From Pontederia crassipes (lineage: Eukaryota; Streptophyta; Magnoliopsida; Commelinales; Pontederiaceae), in contig CM060184.1 in assembly GCA_030549335.1 (NCBI GenBank), positions 39,511,909-39,575,908 of the forward strand: a stretch of 64,000 nt of DNA, in the 5' to 3' direction. A program made the translations under genes and the position numbers. Positions 51,754-64,000 of the stretch are shown here, piece by piece (position 1 is the stretch's first letter; every line of letters begins with the position of its first letter). The notes below the pieces were generated by a model. The model saw nothing but the letters and a program-made list of their open reading frames with translations. It did not search any database and was not told the origin of the DNA.

Positions 51754-54118
51754 ATCTCCCCCTTTTTTATGAAGACAAATTGAGAAATATGAAAAATATA
51801 TAAGTTTCAAAAAAGTTGTAAAATCTTGAAAAATTAATTTTACGAAAAAGTTGTAAAATCTTGTAAAATCAATTTTACTCCCCCTAAAATTTAGTTTTCC
51901 TTAAAATGATAGATATTCACATAAGTACTAATTGTAAGGTATTCTTTATATAAAATTATATTCATATCATATTTCTCCCCCTTTTGTTTCATCAAAAAGT
52001 AACTTTTATATGAAGCACATAGGAAACAATATGTAACTCCCACTTAATCATGTTAAAAGAAATTTATTCTCCCTTTTTGTCATATAAGAAACATGCAAAG
52101 TACTACATCATAAAGAGTTGTTTCCATATAAAATATGCAATAGGTAAAAATAGCTTCCCCTAAATTTATGGTTATTTTATAATGGAAAAATGAAACCAAA
52201 TTGATCTAGAATTATGAAAATCATAAGTCACAGAAAAATGTGTTAAGAATCAAAATATTGTATAAAACTTTGAAACAAGAATAATATTAATGATATGTCA
52301 AAAATAATGTTGGAAGATTTTAATATGCACCTCCGATCACTATGGCCAATCTTTTTATATGTCCCTCTTTTTTTCAAAAAAAATAGTAATTTTGAAATTA
52401 TGAGTGAGATCAAAGTGATACTTTTATCATAACTTTCATGCATTCACATTTTCAATTCCACTTGTACTTTGCTTTACATGTAAGGCATACTTGAAAAATA
52501 ATTATGTAACTTTTGATACCCAAACTTTTTTGAGTCCTATTTTGTTAGATAATGTTTCTTTTGAAACCCAAATCATATCCTGTTGTGATGATTTTCTTAC
52601 TTTGCATTGATATGCGTAAGGACCACAAAATCTACATGTAAACTATTTAAAATGTGATTTTCAATCATAAGAATGATCAGATTTCCAATAAAAGTTTTTA
52701 TGTCCAAAATAATTCCTAAGATTTCGTTATATGAGAAATAGTCTTATCGTTATTTTGTGTATTTTTTTAAAAAATATTTTCCTATTTTACTTTTTCTAAA
52801 GAACGTGCTAATTTTATAATATCACATACATGTGTAATTTTCAAAGTATCAATTTCATTTTTCACGTTTTCATTTTCCACAAAACAAGTATCCTTTTATT
52901 TTTTGAATTTTTCAATCTCATGTATTATTTTTTTTTCTCTTTAAGTGAAAATACCTTTTTTTATAAAAGAGGAAAGTTCTTTATTCACATCTAAAGAAAT
53001 ATTTTCTTTGGAAGAGCTTGATGAATCAATATTTGAAATTGAAGAGCTAGAAATTACCTTATCGTTGTGTGTCATTAAGCATAGATATGCTTCATCATTG
53101 TAAGAGCTTGATTAGTCACTTGTTTCACTTGACTCTTCATATTTTTTTTCTTTTTCCCTTTCTGAGATGTCTTTTTTTATGGTGTTTGTATGATCTTCTG
53201 GTTGGTTTTTTATTCTTTTATTTGGATTTTACCAACTTGATATATTTGTCAAGCTTTCTTGTATAGTGTTCGAATTTCTTTTCGTCCACTTCCTCTTCAC
53301 TTGAATCTTCTTTCTTTTCATTTGCTTTCAATGCTAATGTCTTCTTTTTTGGAGCATTTGATTCTTCTTCTTCTTGGATTCTAATTTCATAGGTTAATAG
53401 TGTACCAATTATATCATCAAAATCCAGCTTGTTCAGATTTTTCTCTTCAATCACGATCATTTTTGTATGTCATTCGGAGGAGAGAGACCTGATGAACTTT
53501 TTCATATTTTGGGGTTAATTCTTAGCTCACCCAAGGAGACTAAGTCATTTACAATATCATTAAAACGAACAATCGTATTATTAACGGATTCATTTTTTAG
53601 CATTTTGAAAGAATCATATTGGTGATTTAAAATATTTAATCTAGATTCTTTAACTTTATATGTTCCTTCATAAGTAGTAATAAGTTTCTTTCAAATCTCA
53701 GTTGCACTCTCACAACTAAAAATCCGATTGAATTTAGTTGAATCCAAAACACAATAGAAAATATCTTTAGCTTTTCAATTCAATTTTGAAAAAAAAATTG
53801 TCTTTCGTCATGATCTGAAAGTAATTTTTCATGTAAAGAATAGCCTTTTTCAACAATATCCCACATATTTATATCAATAGAACATATGTAGGCTTCAATC
53901 CTAATTTTACAATAAGCAAAATTTGATGCGTTAAAAATGGGAGGACGACTAATTGATTGTACTTCAGCAAAACTAAATCCACTTGATGTCATCGCTCTCA
54001 AATATGGTTAAATATTAGAACAAGACGATGAAGTTTTAATGATTAAATCTTAAAATGATTTTATCTTAAAACAATATAATTAAAAATCAAAATAAGAGCA
54101 ACTCACTCTGATACCAAT
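51754..54118 (-). pseudogene. SIRE-like interior A with gag
   Basis: Minus strand 54001-53780 gives the gag N-terminus (SRPPIFNASNFAYCKIRIEA, then SIDINMWDIVEKGYS). 53460-53218 gives LNKLDFDDIIGTLLTYEIRI, an acidic stretch and KKTLALKANEKK, the SIRE/Maximus gag middle. Near 53100-52930 a Ser-rich tail with CLMTHNDKVISSSSIS follows. The remaining 1.2 kb up to the purine tract has no pol domain. Several stops interrupt gag. Confidence 0.75.
54105..54115 (-). other. Primer binding site, interior A
   Basis: TGGTATCAGAGTG on the minus strand, a few bases inside LTR 2. Confidence 0.85.
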
Positions 54119-55368
54119 TGTATGATCCTAAAGACACCAAAAGGAGGGGTGAATTGTTATTTAAGCCGAAAATGTCGATTTCATAAAATGTGTCACGATA
54201 GTTTAAAATCAATTCATTAATCCTTTTAAATCAATGCAAATCAAACTAAATCACGATCATAAAATGAGAGGGGGAGAGAGAGAATGCAAACATAAAGTGC
54301 GTAGGTAGTTGTTGATGAGGTTCGGCCACACTTGGCCTGCATCTCCACTTCGATTTCTCAATCTCGAGATCGTCGGAGATTCTACTAAACTCTTCCTTAA
54401 TTTCAAATGGGGCAAGGAAGAACGCCCTTTGCATCAACTACCTTTTCACCATTTCGAGATGTAAGACACGCCTCTTCTCTTAAGAAGATTATGTTTTCTC
54501 TCACTCAAGAGGTAAGATATGAAACCTATTTTACACAGGAGCTCTCTCATTTTTTTTGAAAAATTATTTCTCTCTTATATAAACACAAGCTCACAAGAAT
54601 AAAAGAGAGAAAGAAGATAAAACTAAAATGATAACTTCAAGAAAAGGATCTTCTTTTGATAACTTGAAGTTTTTCTTCAATGCTTGGATGGATGCCTTTG
54701 CTTCTGGCTTTGACACTCCTTTTATAGACTTCAGCATGTGAAAAATTTGTCTAGAATTTGTTTCACAATTTTATCCTTTAAAAATAGTTGTTACTGTTCA
54801 TTTGACCTAAAGGCTGGTCGACCGCTTTAATGGGATGGTCGATCAATCTATACATCCATTGCGCTGATTTACTTAGATGCCGCAGTTGATCGATCGATCG
54901 GACTACCGACCGACCAGTCGATCGGTATAGTCTCGACATTTTAATTTATGCCCGTTGATCTAATCGGTCGGCCAGTGTATCGATCGATCCATCGACCGGT
55001 GTAATCTCGTCATGGATTTGAGCAGCTCATCGATCGGTATCTCCGATCGGTCGACCGGTGTAGTCTCAATCATTGTTCATTCTGTCGATCAATAGGTCGA
55101 CTGACCTATACTATTTTGAGCATAATATTTTGCACAGTTATTCAAATTAGATAATTTTGAATTCTATGGATAGCTAAAAGGATTCTCTACAAATTCAGTA
55201 TTCATTATTCATCCATAATATGATAAGACCATAGACAATTATTTAATCAAAATTTAGTGCATAAAGTTATTCCTTTTTCTTTAAACATTTTCAGCATTTA
55301 ACTTTAATCTTTCGAGATTTGTATCATCAAAATATAATTTTATATGATATTAAAATTTTGCTCCAACA
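54119..55368 (-). repeat. SIRE-like LTR 2
   Basis: 1250 bp, from TGTATGATCCTAAAGACACC to GCTCCAACA, shared by interiors A and B. The palindromic-repeat cluster lies at about 54815-55110. Confidence 0.82.
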
Positions 55369-57187
55369 ATCTCCCCCTTTTTTTATGAAGACAAATCGAG
55401 AAATATGAAAAATATATAAGTTTAGAAAAAGTTGTAAAAATAATTTTATGAAAAAGTTGTAAAATCTTGTAAAAATAATTTTACTCCCCCTAAAATTAGC
55501 TTTCCTTACAATGATAGATTTCATATAAGTACTAATTGTAAGGTACTCTTCATATAAAGTTATATTCATATCATATTTCTCCCCCTCTTGTTTCATCAAA
55601 AAGTAATTTTCATATGAAGCGCATAGGAAACAATATGTAAGTCCTCCTAAATGATGTTAAAAAAATTTTATTCTCCCCTTTTGTCATATAAAAAACATGT
55701 AAAGTATTACATCGTAAAGAGTTGTTTCCATATAAAATATGCAATAGGCAAAAATAACTACCCCTAAATTTTTATGACTATTTTATAATAGCAAAATGAA
55801 ACCAAATTGATCTAGAGATTATGAAAATCATGTCTCAGAACATTGTGTTAAGAATCAAAATATTGCATAAAACTTTCAGACAATAATAATATTAATGATA
55901 TGTCAAAAATAACGTTGGAAGATTTTAACATGCTCCCCCTATCACTATGACCAATCATTTTATATGTTCCTTTTTTCTTTCAAAATAATAGTAATTTTGA
56001 AATTATGAGTGAGATCAAAGTGATACTTTTATCATAACCTTTATGCCTTCATATTTTTAATTTCACTTGTCCCTTGCTTTACATGTGACGCATACCTGAA
56101 AAACAATTATGTAACATTTTGTACCCAAACTTCTTTGGGTCCTATTTTGCTAGACAATGTCTTTTGGAACCCAAATCATGCTTTATTGTGATGATTTTCT
56201 TATTTTTCATTGATATGCCTAATGACCACAAAATCCACATGTAAACTATTTAAAATGTAATTTTCAATCATAGGAATGATTAGATTTCCAATAAGAGTTT
56301 TTATGTCTAAAATAATTCCTAAGATTATTTTTCTTTATATGAGCAATAGTCTTATCATTATTTTGAGTATTTTTTAAAAAAAAGTATTTTCATGTTTTAC
56401 TTTTTCTAAAGAAAATGCTAATTTTACAATTTCACATGCATGTATAATTTTCAAAGTATCAATTTCATTTTTCAAATTTTAATTTCCCATAAAACAAATA
56501 TCCTTTTTTCTTTTTTGAATTTTTCAATCTCATATATTAATTTTTCATTTTCTTTTTTAAGTGAAAATACATTTTTATAAGAGAGAAAAGTTCTTTATTC
56601 ATATCTAAAGAAATGTTTTTTTTCGGAAGAGCTCGATGAGTCAATATTTGAAATTGAAGGGCTAGAAATTACCTCATTGTTGTGTGCCAATATGCATAGG
56701 TATACTTCATCTAAGAGCTTGATGAGTCACTTGTTTCACTTAACTCTTCATATTTTTTTTCTTTTTCCCTTCATGAGATGTCTTTTGGTGTTTGTATGAT
56801 CTTCTGGTTGACTTTTAATTTCTTTTTTTGAATTTTACCAAGTTGAGATATTTGTCAAGTATTCTTGTGTAGCGTTCGTGTCTCTTTTTGTCCACTTCAT
56901 CTTCACTTGATTCTTCTTCCTTTCCATTTACTTTCAATACTAATGTCTTCTTTTTAGGAGCATTTGATTCTTCTTCTTCCTGGATTCCAATCTCATAGGT
57001 TATAGTGAAGCAATTAGATCATCGAAATCCAGCTTGTTCAGATCTTTCTCTTCAATCACGATCCTCTTTGTATGCCATTCGGAGGAGAGAGACCTAAGGA
57101 ACTTTTTCACATTTGGGGATTAATTTTTTGCTCGTTCAAGGAGGCTAAGCCATTCACAATATCATAGCAACTCATTTTGATACCAAT
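55369..57187 (-). pseudogene. SIRE-like interior B, gag 5' part deleted
   Basis: Parallels interior A from the purine tract to about 57130. It then lacks about 0.5-0.6 kb corresponding to the gag N-terminus before the degenerate primer site at 57174-57185 (minus TGGTATCAAAAT). Many frameshifts are visible in the LDDLI-type gag segment near 57050-56880. Confidence 0.7.
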
Positions 57188-58443
57188 TGTAGAATCTCAA
57201 AGGCACCAAGAGGGGGGGTTGAATTGGTGTTTAAGCCGAAAATGTCCATAAAATGCATCACGAAAGTTTAAAATCTATTCATTAAACCTTTTAAATCAAT
57301 GCAAATCAAACTAAATCACGATCATAAAATAAGAGGGGGAGAGAGAGAGAGAATGCAAATATAAAGTGCACAAGTAGTTGTTGACAAGGTTCGGCCATAC
57401 CTTGGACTATGTCCCTGCTCTGACTTCTCGATCTCGAGACCGTCGGAGATTCAACTAAACTCTTCCTTAATTCTAAATAGGGCAAGGAAGAACATCCTTT
57501 ACAACAACCACATTTCTTCGCATCGAAAGGTAAGGCATACCTCTCATCCTAGTAAACTTATGTTTTCTCTCACTCAAGAGGTAAGATATGGAACCTCTTT
57601 TACACAGGAGCTTTTTCATTTTTTTTGACAAATTGTTTATCTCTTTTACAAACACAAGCTCGCACGAATAAAAGAAAGAAAGAAGAGAAAACTAAAATGA
57701 TAACTTCATGAAAAGAATTTTTTTTATAACTTGAAGTTTTTCTTCAATGCTTGGATATATGTCTTTACTTCTAGCTTTGGCACTCTTTTTATAGGCTTCA
57801 GCATGTGAAAAATTTGTCCAGAATTTGTTCCATAATTTTCTCCTTTAAAAATAGTCATTACTATTCATTTGACTCAAAGATCGGTCGACTGCTTTAATGG
57901 GCCAATCGATCGATCTATATGACTATTGAGCTGATTTGATTAGTTACCGCAGTTTATTGGACAATCGGACTACCGACTGATCCGTCGATCAGTATAGTCT
58001 CGACATTTTAATTTTCGCCCGTTGAGCTGATCAGTCGGCCGATATATCGACCAGTCCATCGACCGGTGTAGTCTCGTTGTAGATTTGAGCAGCTCATGCA
58101 TTGACCAGTCAGTATCTCCGATCAGTCAACCGGTGTAGTCTCGACTGATGTTCATTATATCGATCGGTAGGTTGGCTGATCTGTACTATTTTGAGCGTAA
58201 CTTTTTGCACAGTTATTCAAACTAGATAATCTTGAATTCTATGAATAGCTAACAAGATTCTCTACAATTTGATATTCATTATTCATCCAGTTTTATGATA
58301 AGACCATAGTTAATTTTTTAATCAAAGTTTAGTGCATAAAGTTATCCTTTTTTCTTTAAACTTTTTCAGCATTGAACTTTAATCTTTCGAGATTTGTATC
58401 ATCAAAATATAATTTTATATGGTATTAAAACTTTGCTCCAATA
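57188..58443 (-). repeat. SIRE-like LTR 3
   Basis: 1256 bp, from TGTAGAATCTCAAAGGCACC to GCTCCAATA. The palindromic-repeat cluster lies at about 57880-58170. Confidence 0.82.
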
Positions 58444-61400
58444 AAATATGATACACTGAAGTTCACTATTTGTAAAACTTCTATCTGACTCAATAATTCT
58501 TGAGTCATATCAAACAAACATGTACAATTAATATTCCTTCTTTAATCCTCTTGTAAGAAATCACCTAAGATGTTACTATTAGGCATATAGATTATTGTCA
58601 CTCTTTTCGTTTTACTATAACTTCAGTATAGTGATACTTACCTTAGTATGTTTATTCTTTGAACTATTGGCTCTACCGTGTACCATGTTTCTCATGACTA
58701 AATTGAGCCCTAGTTTCTGAAAATAACATTTGAATCATATATCACAGGTGATTGTCTATCATAGACAATATACTCAACCTCCAATGTGTGTCTCAGCACA
58801 CATCTTATTTTTTGTAACTTCAAGAAACAATTGTACCACCTGATAACATTTGAATCCGCTTTGTATCGAATGTAAGATGCCTCATATATACAAAATAATC
58901 CACAATGACTCCATAGTCTTACCATGATTATTTTAATATCTACTAATCAAGCTTATTGCATAAGCTAATATAGATCATTTACATTATATTACATACATCA
59001 AGCTCCCTATACCACTTATACATAGGGTTTCTTTAAAGGATTCGCCTTGTATTATGACATTGACTTTTACTAAGTCCTTTTTAGTGCACCAAAAATATTT
59101 TATTATCTTATACACTGTATCTAACTCAATGTTCTTGAGTTTTTGTCTAAATAATTTGAAATACTATAGGTTATTTTCCTATTTTCTTATTTCAATTTTT
59201 TAGTTAAAATTGAGCATTATGGCATTATTTTATGAGCAAAATGTCACATACATATAGTGATGTTATTTCAATTTGCTCCAACTATTCATGATGTTCATCC
59301 AATTTATTTACAATAAATATAAATTGGATCACCATCACATGGTATTCTACCATTACGCGATATTTATTTAAGCCACTTATGACTTTTTAGCTTATCTTGT
59401 TCTCTTCATAATCTTTCTTGAACAATATGCTCACAAATGTACACTCTTACTTAGTTCTTAATTAAATAAGATTTTTATGTACATATCACAATTACTAAAA
59501 TGTCTTGACATATCCTTACTTAATAGAGAATATGTTCTTTGAAAATCTATTCTGACTTGCTGAGTATAATCCTTGGCGACCAATTTCATTATGTGCTATT
59601 AAGAGTATCATTGATCCGATGTTTTCTCTTGAATTCTCATTAGCATCCTATGTACATTGCCTACTTGTCAGTAAGTCACATAGCGTCAATACTTTGTTCC
59701 GATCGATTAATTCCATTTTATTTTTCATGGTGACCATCCATAATTCTGACTCAATAGAAGTCATTGCTTCTATAAATAATATGATTTGTATAATCCTCTA
59801 TATCAACATCAATGGAGTAACACGAAAACTTTGCACATGTACAATACATTCAAATTGTGCAAGTTTCCTCTGTGACCTCTTGTTTCCTGATTATACTTGT
59901 GAAAATAATGGATTACTCCACTACTTCCAAAGGTATAACATCATTTACAGTCTCAACTCTCACTGTTGAATAGCACAGTGTATTTTCGGAGTTACACTCC
60001 ACCATCTCATAAAATCACTAAAGGATAATCATCTCTTTTTATATGCTCCATTTTCATTTTCTAGAAAACTGGCATCTCAATTCAATATGAGACATTTATA
60101 CATGTGGAAGAATATATACCCTTTGGACTTATCATAATATCTAATGAATATGTACATTACTATCGTCAAGTCCAGCTTGTCCCCAAACGGACTAGGAATT
60201 AATGTGTGCATTTTACATCTTCATTTTTAGAGATGATATAAACTTAGGCTTCTTGCTATTCATAACTAATAGCATTAATACTATGGACTCATTGGGAATA
60301 CTTTGTATATAACTCATAGTTGTCTTTACTAAAAAAACTCTTTAACCATATCTGAGTGGGACAACATATCTTACATATCCCTACTTGAATGCATTAACAA
60401 TTATATTCTCGCATTTGATGCATAGGCGATAGTAATATCTTACATATCCCTACTTGAATGCAATAATCTTTATTCCCGAGAGGTGCTCTATAATCCTTTA
60501 ATACTTGATTGGTCTCCCCAATTTTTTCTCCTCATCTGTCTTACATCTCTTGAAAATTCTCATATCCTTTTTTAAGAGATAGCCATAGGGAAATCAGAAT
60601 AATCATCAATAAATATTATCAAATATTCATCATCTCTATGTGTTGCAACATTCAATAATCATTTAACAAAACTCTCAACCTTTTCAGAAAAAAGGTATCG
60701 AATTATTTCACCAATCAAATAATGCTCATATAGCATCAACCTTGATCTTAATATGTTAGGTACTGAGTCCATGAGTTTACTATGTGTCTCAATCTCATAT
60801 CAGAAAAATGGCATAGAGTATGCATATTGATTATTCTTTCAATTAGAAGATAAGATAAGTCATTGGAACAAGCTTTCTCAAAACAGAAAGCTCTTTTGTT
60901 CTTTCCATTATACACATGACTATTAAACACAACTTCAATTCTTTTGCAGAGAAAAACTGAGATGGAGATCATATTCAACATACTTTATATATGTATATCA
61001 CATCTTAAAGTGCCGTGAAACAAACTTCTAAATGGAACCTCACGTATACATCACATCTTGGAGTGTGGTGAAGCCAACTCCTTGATGTAATATGTTATGT
61101 CAATGCATTCAACACTTAAGTGTTGTCTTATATAGGCCCTCCTTTATTCTTCTGCAACTTTTTTAAATTTAAGGCTCCTTTATTTGATCTTTACAATATA
61201 GTAGATTGTTCAAACTCAATTTCACAAATTACTAAAATATCTATCGTAGAATTTCTTTTTTTTACAAATGTAGTAATTTAGGATTGTCTGGAGTTTCACT
61301 TTTTTTGGCACCATATCCTAGTCTAGAATTCTTGTCTTAGAATAATTTTTTTCTCACAAAATATTCTTACGTGCAAATTAAGCTCCATTATGCCTCACGA

Positions 61401-62150
61401 TAATATATTCCATGAACTTCTTCTTTAGCCACCTTAGCTTTGAAGAATCTAGTCCAACCAATAATTATCGGTTGCCGATTTAATTATTCTATTAAGTCAT
61501 ATTATGTTGTCATTCATAAATATTACTTCTTTTAGTACTATATCTTAATGACTAAACTCGTATCATTATCTCTTACTTTTCTTAAATGAAAATTGTTGTG
61601 CACCAATTTCAATTTTGAAATCACACATTGCCCTTATGCAATTTCCATATATCATGCACCATCTCATTGGAATATAAAATCCTAATGAGATGGCCTTTCA
61701 TGTGATGTCATAAAAGACTTCTTATCATTCTGCTTCCACTTTCACTTCAAATGCTTTCATTCACATCTTCTAAAGTGGATTCTAATGATAACATTTTGAA
61801 ATATGAAAATATAACTTTGATTGGACTGTCATTGTCACATATCATAGTTGGAAACTTCAATCATTCCAGCTTACTTAGCCTAATAGCTACTTATTCAAAT
61901 TGCACCTTGTTTAAATTTTCTTAAAATTTTTGTACACCATGATGAAAAATCATACTTTCTCATCATTGTACCACTGTTTAATAGCTTTCTCATGAGCCAT
62001 TTACTTTGGCTTCTCTCTAAAGCTTGAGAACAGTAATGCCTATATTGATATGTGATAAGTTTTGATGAACTAGTGTGTACCAAAACTTTAGACTTCAAAT
62101 GTCATTGTTGGCAATGTTAAACCATCCCAACTTAACTAGTTCAGAAGCTA

Positions 62151-63253
62151 TTAACTAAATATTAATTATTTGAAAAAAACTTCTATGAGTATAATATTTT
62201 CAAAAATAAAATATACATCATATCCCTTTTCTCTAAGGTAGATATAATAATATTGACAATTTTAAAATAATGTTTTTGAACAAAACGTTCTATACTAGAT
62301 GTAAATTTTAACTTTATATATAAAAAAATGCATATATAAATACCTTTTATGACATAGACACCTAAAATTATAAACAAGTGAATAAATAATCATTTACAGT
62401 AGTAACTCAAAATAATAATACAATGAATACACTATTAAAAGTAATGCAATAAGTGATGCCAAAGGTATCCAACATCTTTGGATTTAAATTAAGTTAATGC
62501 TAACTAAATATAACAAATCTTACCTCATTTTATCTAAACTAATTAGAAAATAGAAATTTTTTATATGCACGGAAGATTTTATAATACTTGGGAATTAAAT
62601 CATTTCTAATTAAAATATTATAGTCCTAGAATAGCAATCTTAGTTATTTTGGAACTAATTCTCAAGCAAAAATGCGGGCAGTAATAAAAATAATATAAAT
62701 GCAAATGATCTCCTAAATATAGTAAGATTTATAATTGGACAAAAATAGTAATCAAGATTAGTTGCTTAAGACAAAATTAAAAATTGTGAGATAATAAATG
62801 TTAATCTATAACAATTCCTTAATCCAATACTAATATAGCCAGAAGTATACCAGTAATCCATTGTTAAAATAAGATTATCTCTAATGGAATAATTCACAAC
62901 AGAATAAATAATTTGTACCAAAATTGTTAAAGATGATTTGTTTATTTAATATTATAATCTTAAATAAACTTGATTAGTATAGAAAATTGTAACAACAATT
63001 AAGTGGGTCAAAACATATAGAAATTGTAATAAAGATGTGGAAGAAATGTGTTTGGACTAAGAAAAACGTACCTTAATCCAATAAATACTAAAATCGTAAA
63101 ATGAATAAATCGTATAATAAGGTAAGGAAACATAAATAGCGAAAAAACATGCACTTGGACTGTCGAGTGTTACAGGGGGGACGACGTCGCCTCGGGTCTG
63201 TTCTTGCAAGGTTCTCAGTGCCGACGTGAAGTTACCACTCCTGAAAGAAAAAG
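62151..63253. other. AT-rich sequence, no recognised gene
   Basis: Probably the decayed 5' part of the host copia, but no gag domain or primer site could be identified. A GC-richer patch at 63150-63240 precedes the LTR. Confidence 0.4.
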
Positions 63254-63469
63254 TGATTGAAAAATATTTGGGAATCATCCCAACGTAGTATCATCTTGCT
63301 CGACATCGAGTTATATCAGCGTATGTGTTCATTACCGTCTGTCCCTCTATCATGTTATTATATAGTGGCCAAATGTGTCTATTACACATTCCTATCATTA
63401 TGATCATAATGGTCCCTGTTTATTATAATTATCATTTTCTTAATAACCATAACGGTCATATATTCAACA
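63254..63469 (-). repeat. Second copy of the host copia LTR, 216 bp
   Basis: On the minus strand it begins TGTTGAATATATGACCG and ends CAATCA. It is followed on the plus side by CTCTCACTTGACC (minus GGTCAAGTGAGAG), a polypurine tract, so it serves as the 3' LTR of a copy that runs off the right edge. It may at the same time have been the 5' LTR of the copy to its left. Confidence 0.8.
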
Positions 63470-64000
63470 TCTCTCACTTGACCGATATAGTCATGATATC
63501 ACTCATTATCCATGTAGTGTTTAACCATAGATGTTATCCTGAAGTTCACTATCCGTAGGACTTCGTATTGACTCAATTATTTTTTAGTCCCATCAAATCA
63601 ATATTTGATGTCATAGGTGCAATTTTTTTACTACAAAATCAATCAATATATTAACACTCTCGATTTCTATGGTGCTAGTCAAGGATGATACACCGAAGTC
63701 CACTGTCCATAAGACTTCTATCTGATTCAATAATTTTTGAGTTCTATCAAACCAACACGTTTGATTAATATCCCTTCTTTAATCCTCTTGTAAGAAATCA
63801 CCTATCATGTTATTGTTAGGCATATATATCATTGTCACTCTTTTCTTTTTACTATGTTTTCAGTATAGTGATATTTACATCATGTTTCTTGTTTGAACTA
63901 TTGGTTCTACCGCATACTAAATTTGTTACAACTTGGTTATCACAACACATTAATCTCATCATTACATTGCGCTGTAGTTCCTGAAAATAATATCTGAATC
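63470..64000 (-). mobile_element. 3' internal part of a second host-family copia
   Basis: Aligns with 45845-45866 plus 50345-50524 plus 58444-58730 without the two insertions. Contains the two-copy repeat (GAAGTTCACTATCCGTAGG and GAAGTCCACTGTCC). It continues beyond the window. Confidence 0.75.

Larger units (their letters stand above)
50525..58443 (-). mobile_element. Three-LTR tandem array of gag-only SIRE-like copia elements
   Basis: The order is LTR (50525-51753), interior A (51754-54118), LTR (54119-55368), interior B (55369-57187), LTR (57188-58443). Each interior has a purine tract (minus AAAAAGGGGGAGAT) beside the left LTR and a tRNA-Met-type primer site beside the right LTR. Only gag text is present; protease, integrase, RT and RNase H are absent. 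Left flank AAGGA and right flank AAATA are a decayed 5-bp duplication. The intact host copy near 63681-63695 reads straight through (TCAAGGATGATACAC). Confidence 0.82.
45845..62150 (-). mobile_element. Degenerate Ty1/copia body, split by two nested elements
   Basis: The host pieces are 45845-45866, 50345-50524 and 58444-about 62150. Minus-strand traces of pol survive in order. Integrase text near 60640-60580 reads IFIDDYSDFPMAIS. An RVT_2 start lies near 59790-59700 (EAMTSIESELWMVTMKNK). An RT-loop-like segment lies near 59340-59220, with FIVNKLDEHHE followed by LYVCDILLI where LYVDDMLI is usual. Stops are dense. The 3' non-coding part contains a two-copy tandem repeat (GAAGTCCACTGTCC-like). 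The 5' border and primer site were not found. Confidence 0.6.

Noticed and set aside
53069-53266. Hydrophobic Leu/Phe-rich plus-strand frame
   Set aside because: It is the complement of lysine/glutamate-rich SIRE-like gag coding sequence on the minus strand.

Overview
This is a transposon-dominated stretch of a flowering-plant nuclear genome. The evidence is stacked Ty1/copia and Ty3/gypsy LTR retrotransposons, CACTA DNA transposons and an RTE LINE tail. There are also spliced plant genes: a heptahelical receptor-like gene, and captured pieces of ribosomal protein eL15 and a non-specific phospholipase C. The one intact host gene is very GC-rich in an AT-rich background, which suggests a monocot. 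That is inference; I cannot name the species. No prokaryotic operons, CRISPR arrays or clear RNA genes were seen.

Layout. (1) 1-5730: an old SIRE/Maximus-type copia pol (minus), split by a complete 4.6-kb Tork-like copia (950-5590) with matching 5-bp target-site duplications. (2) 5733-9242: a Tekay-like gypsy remnant (plus) with only the tail of its 5' LTR, a gag remnant and a 1.9-kb 3' LTR. (3) 9243-13050: AT-rich, nothing assigned. (4) 13079-14330: a block rich in GCGTCGC-like motifs, probably a non-autonomous DNA transposon. (5) 14559-32361: a complete but decayed Tekay-like chromovirus (plus) with LTRs of about 2.8 kb. A 7.5-kb CACTA element (24148-31623) sits inside its 3' LTR and carries fragments of an NPC gene, an eL15 exon and an RTE LINE end. 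(6) 32784-34213: a second, GC-motif-rich CACTA-like element. (7) 35260-39110: an LTR-end-like segment and a small non-autonomous LTR element, then a C22 homopolymer. (8) 41719-43076: the only gene that looks functional, a two-exon heptahelical (PAQR/HHP4-like) membrane protein gene (minus) whose short intron is nearly half TA microsatellite. (9) 45629-64000: a degenerate copia (minus) with a 216-bp LTR. It is split by a young Ale/Retrofit-type copia (45867-50339, intact TSD) and by a three-LTR tandem array of gag-only SIRE-like elements (50525-58443). A second copy of the host LTR and 3' region at 63254-64000 acts as an empty-site reference for both insertions.

Apart from the HHP gene there is no gene network here. 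The biology is the order of insertions: Tork into SIRE; CACTA into a gypsy LTR; Ale and the SIRE-like array into an older copia. Gene-fragment capture by the 7.5-kb CACTA is the most interesting single observation. I found no sign of a novel functional system.
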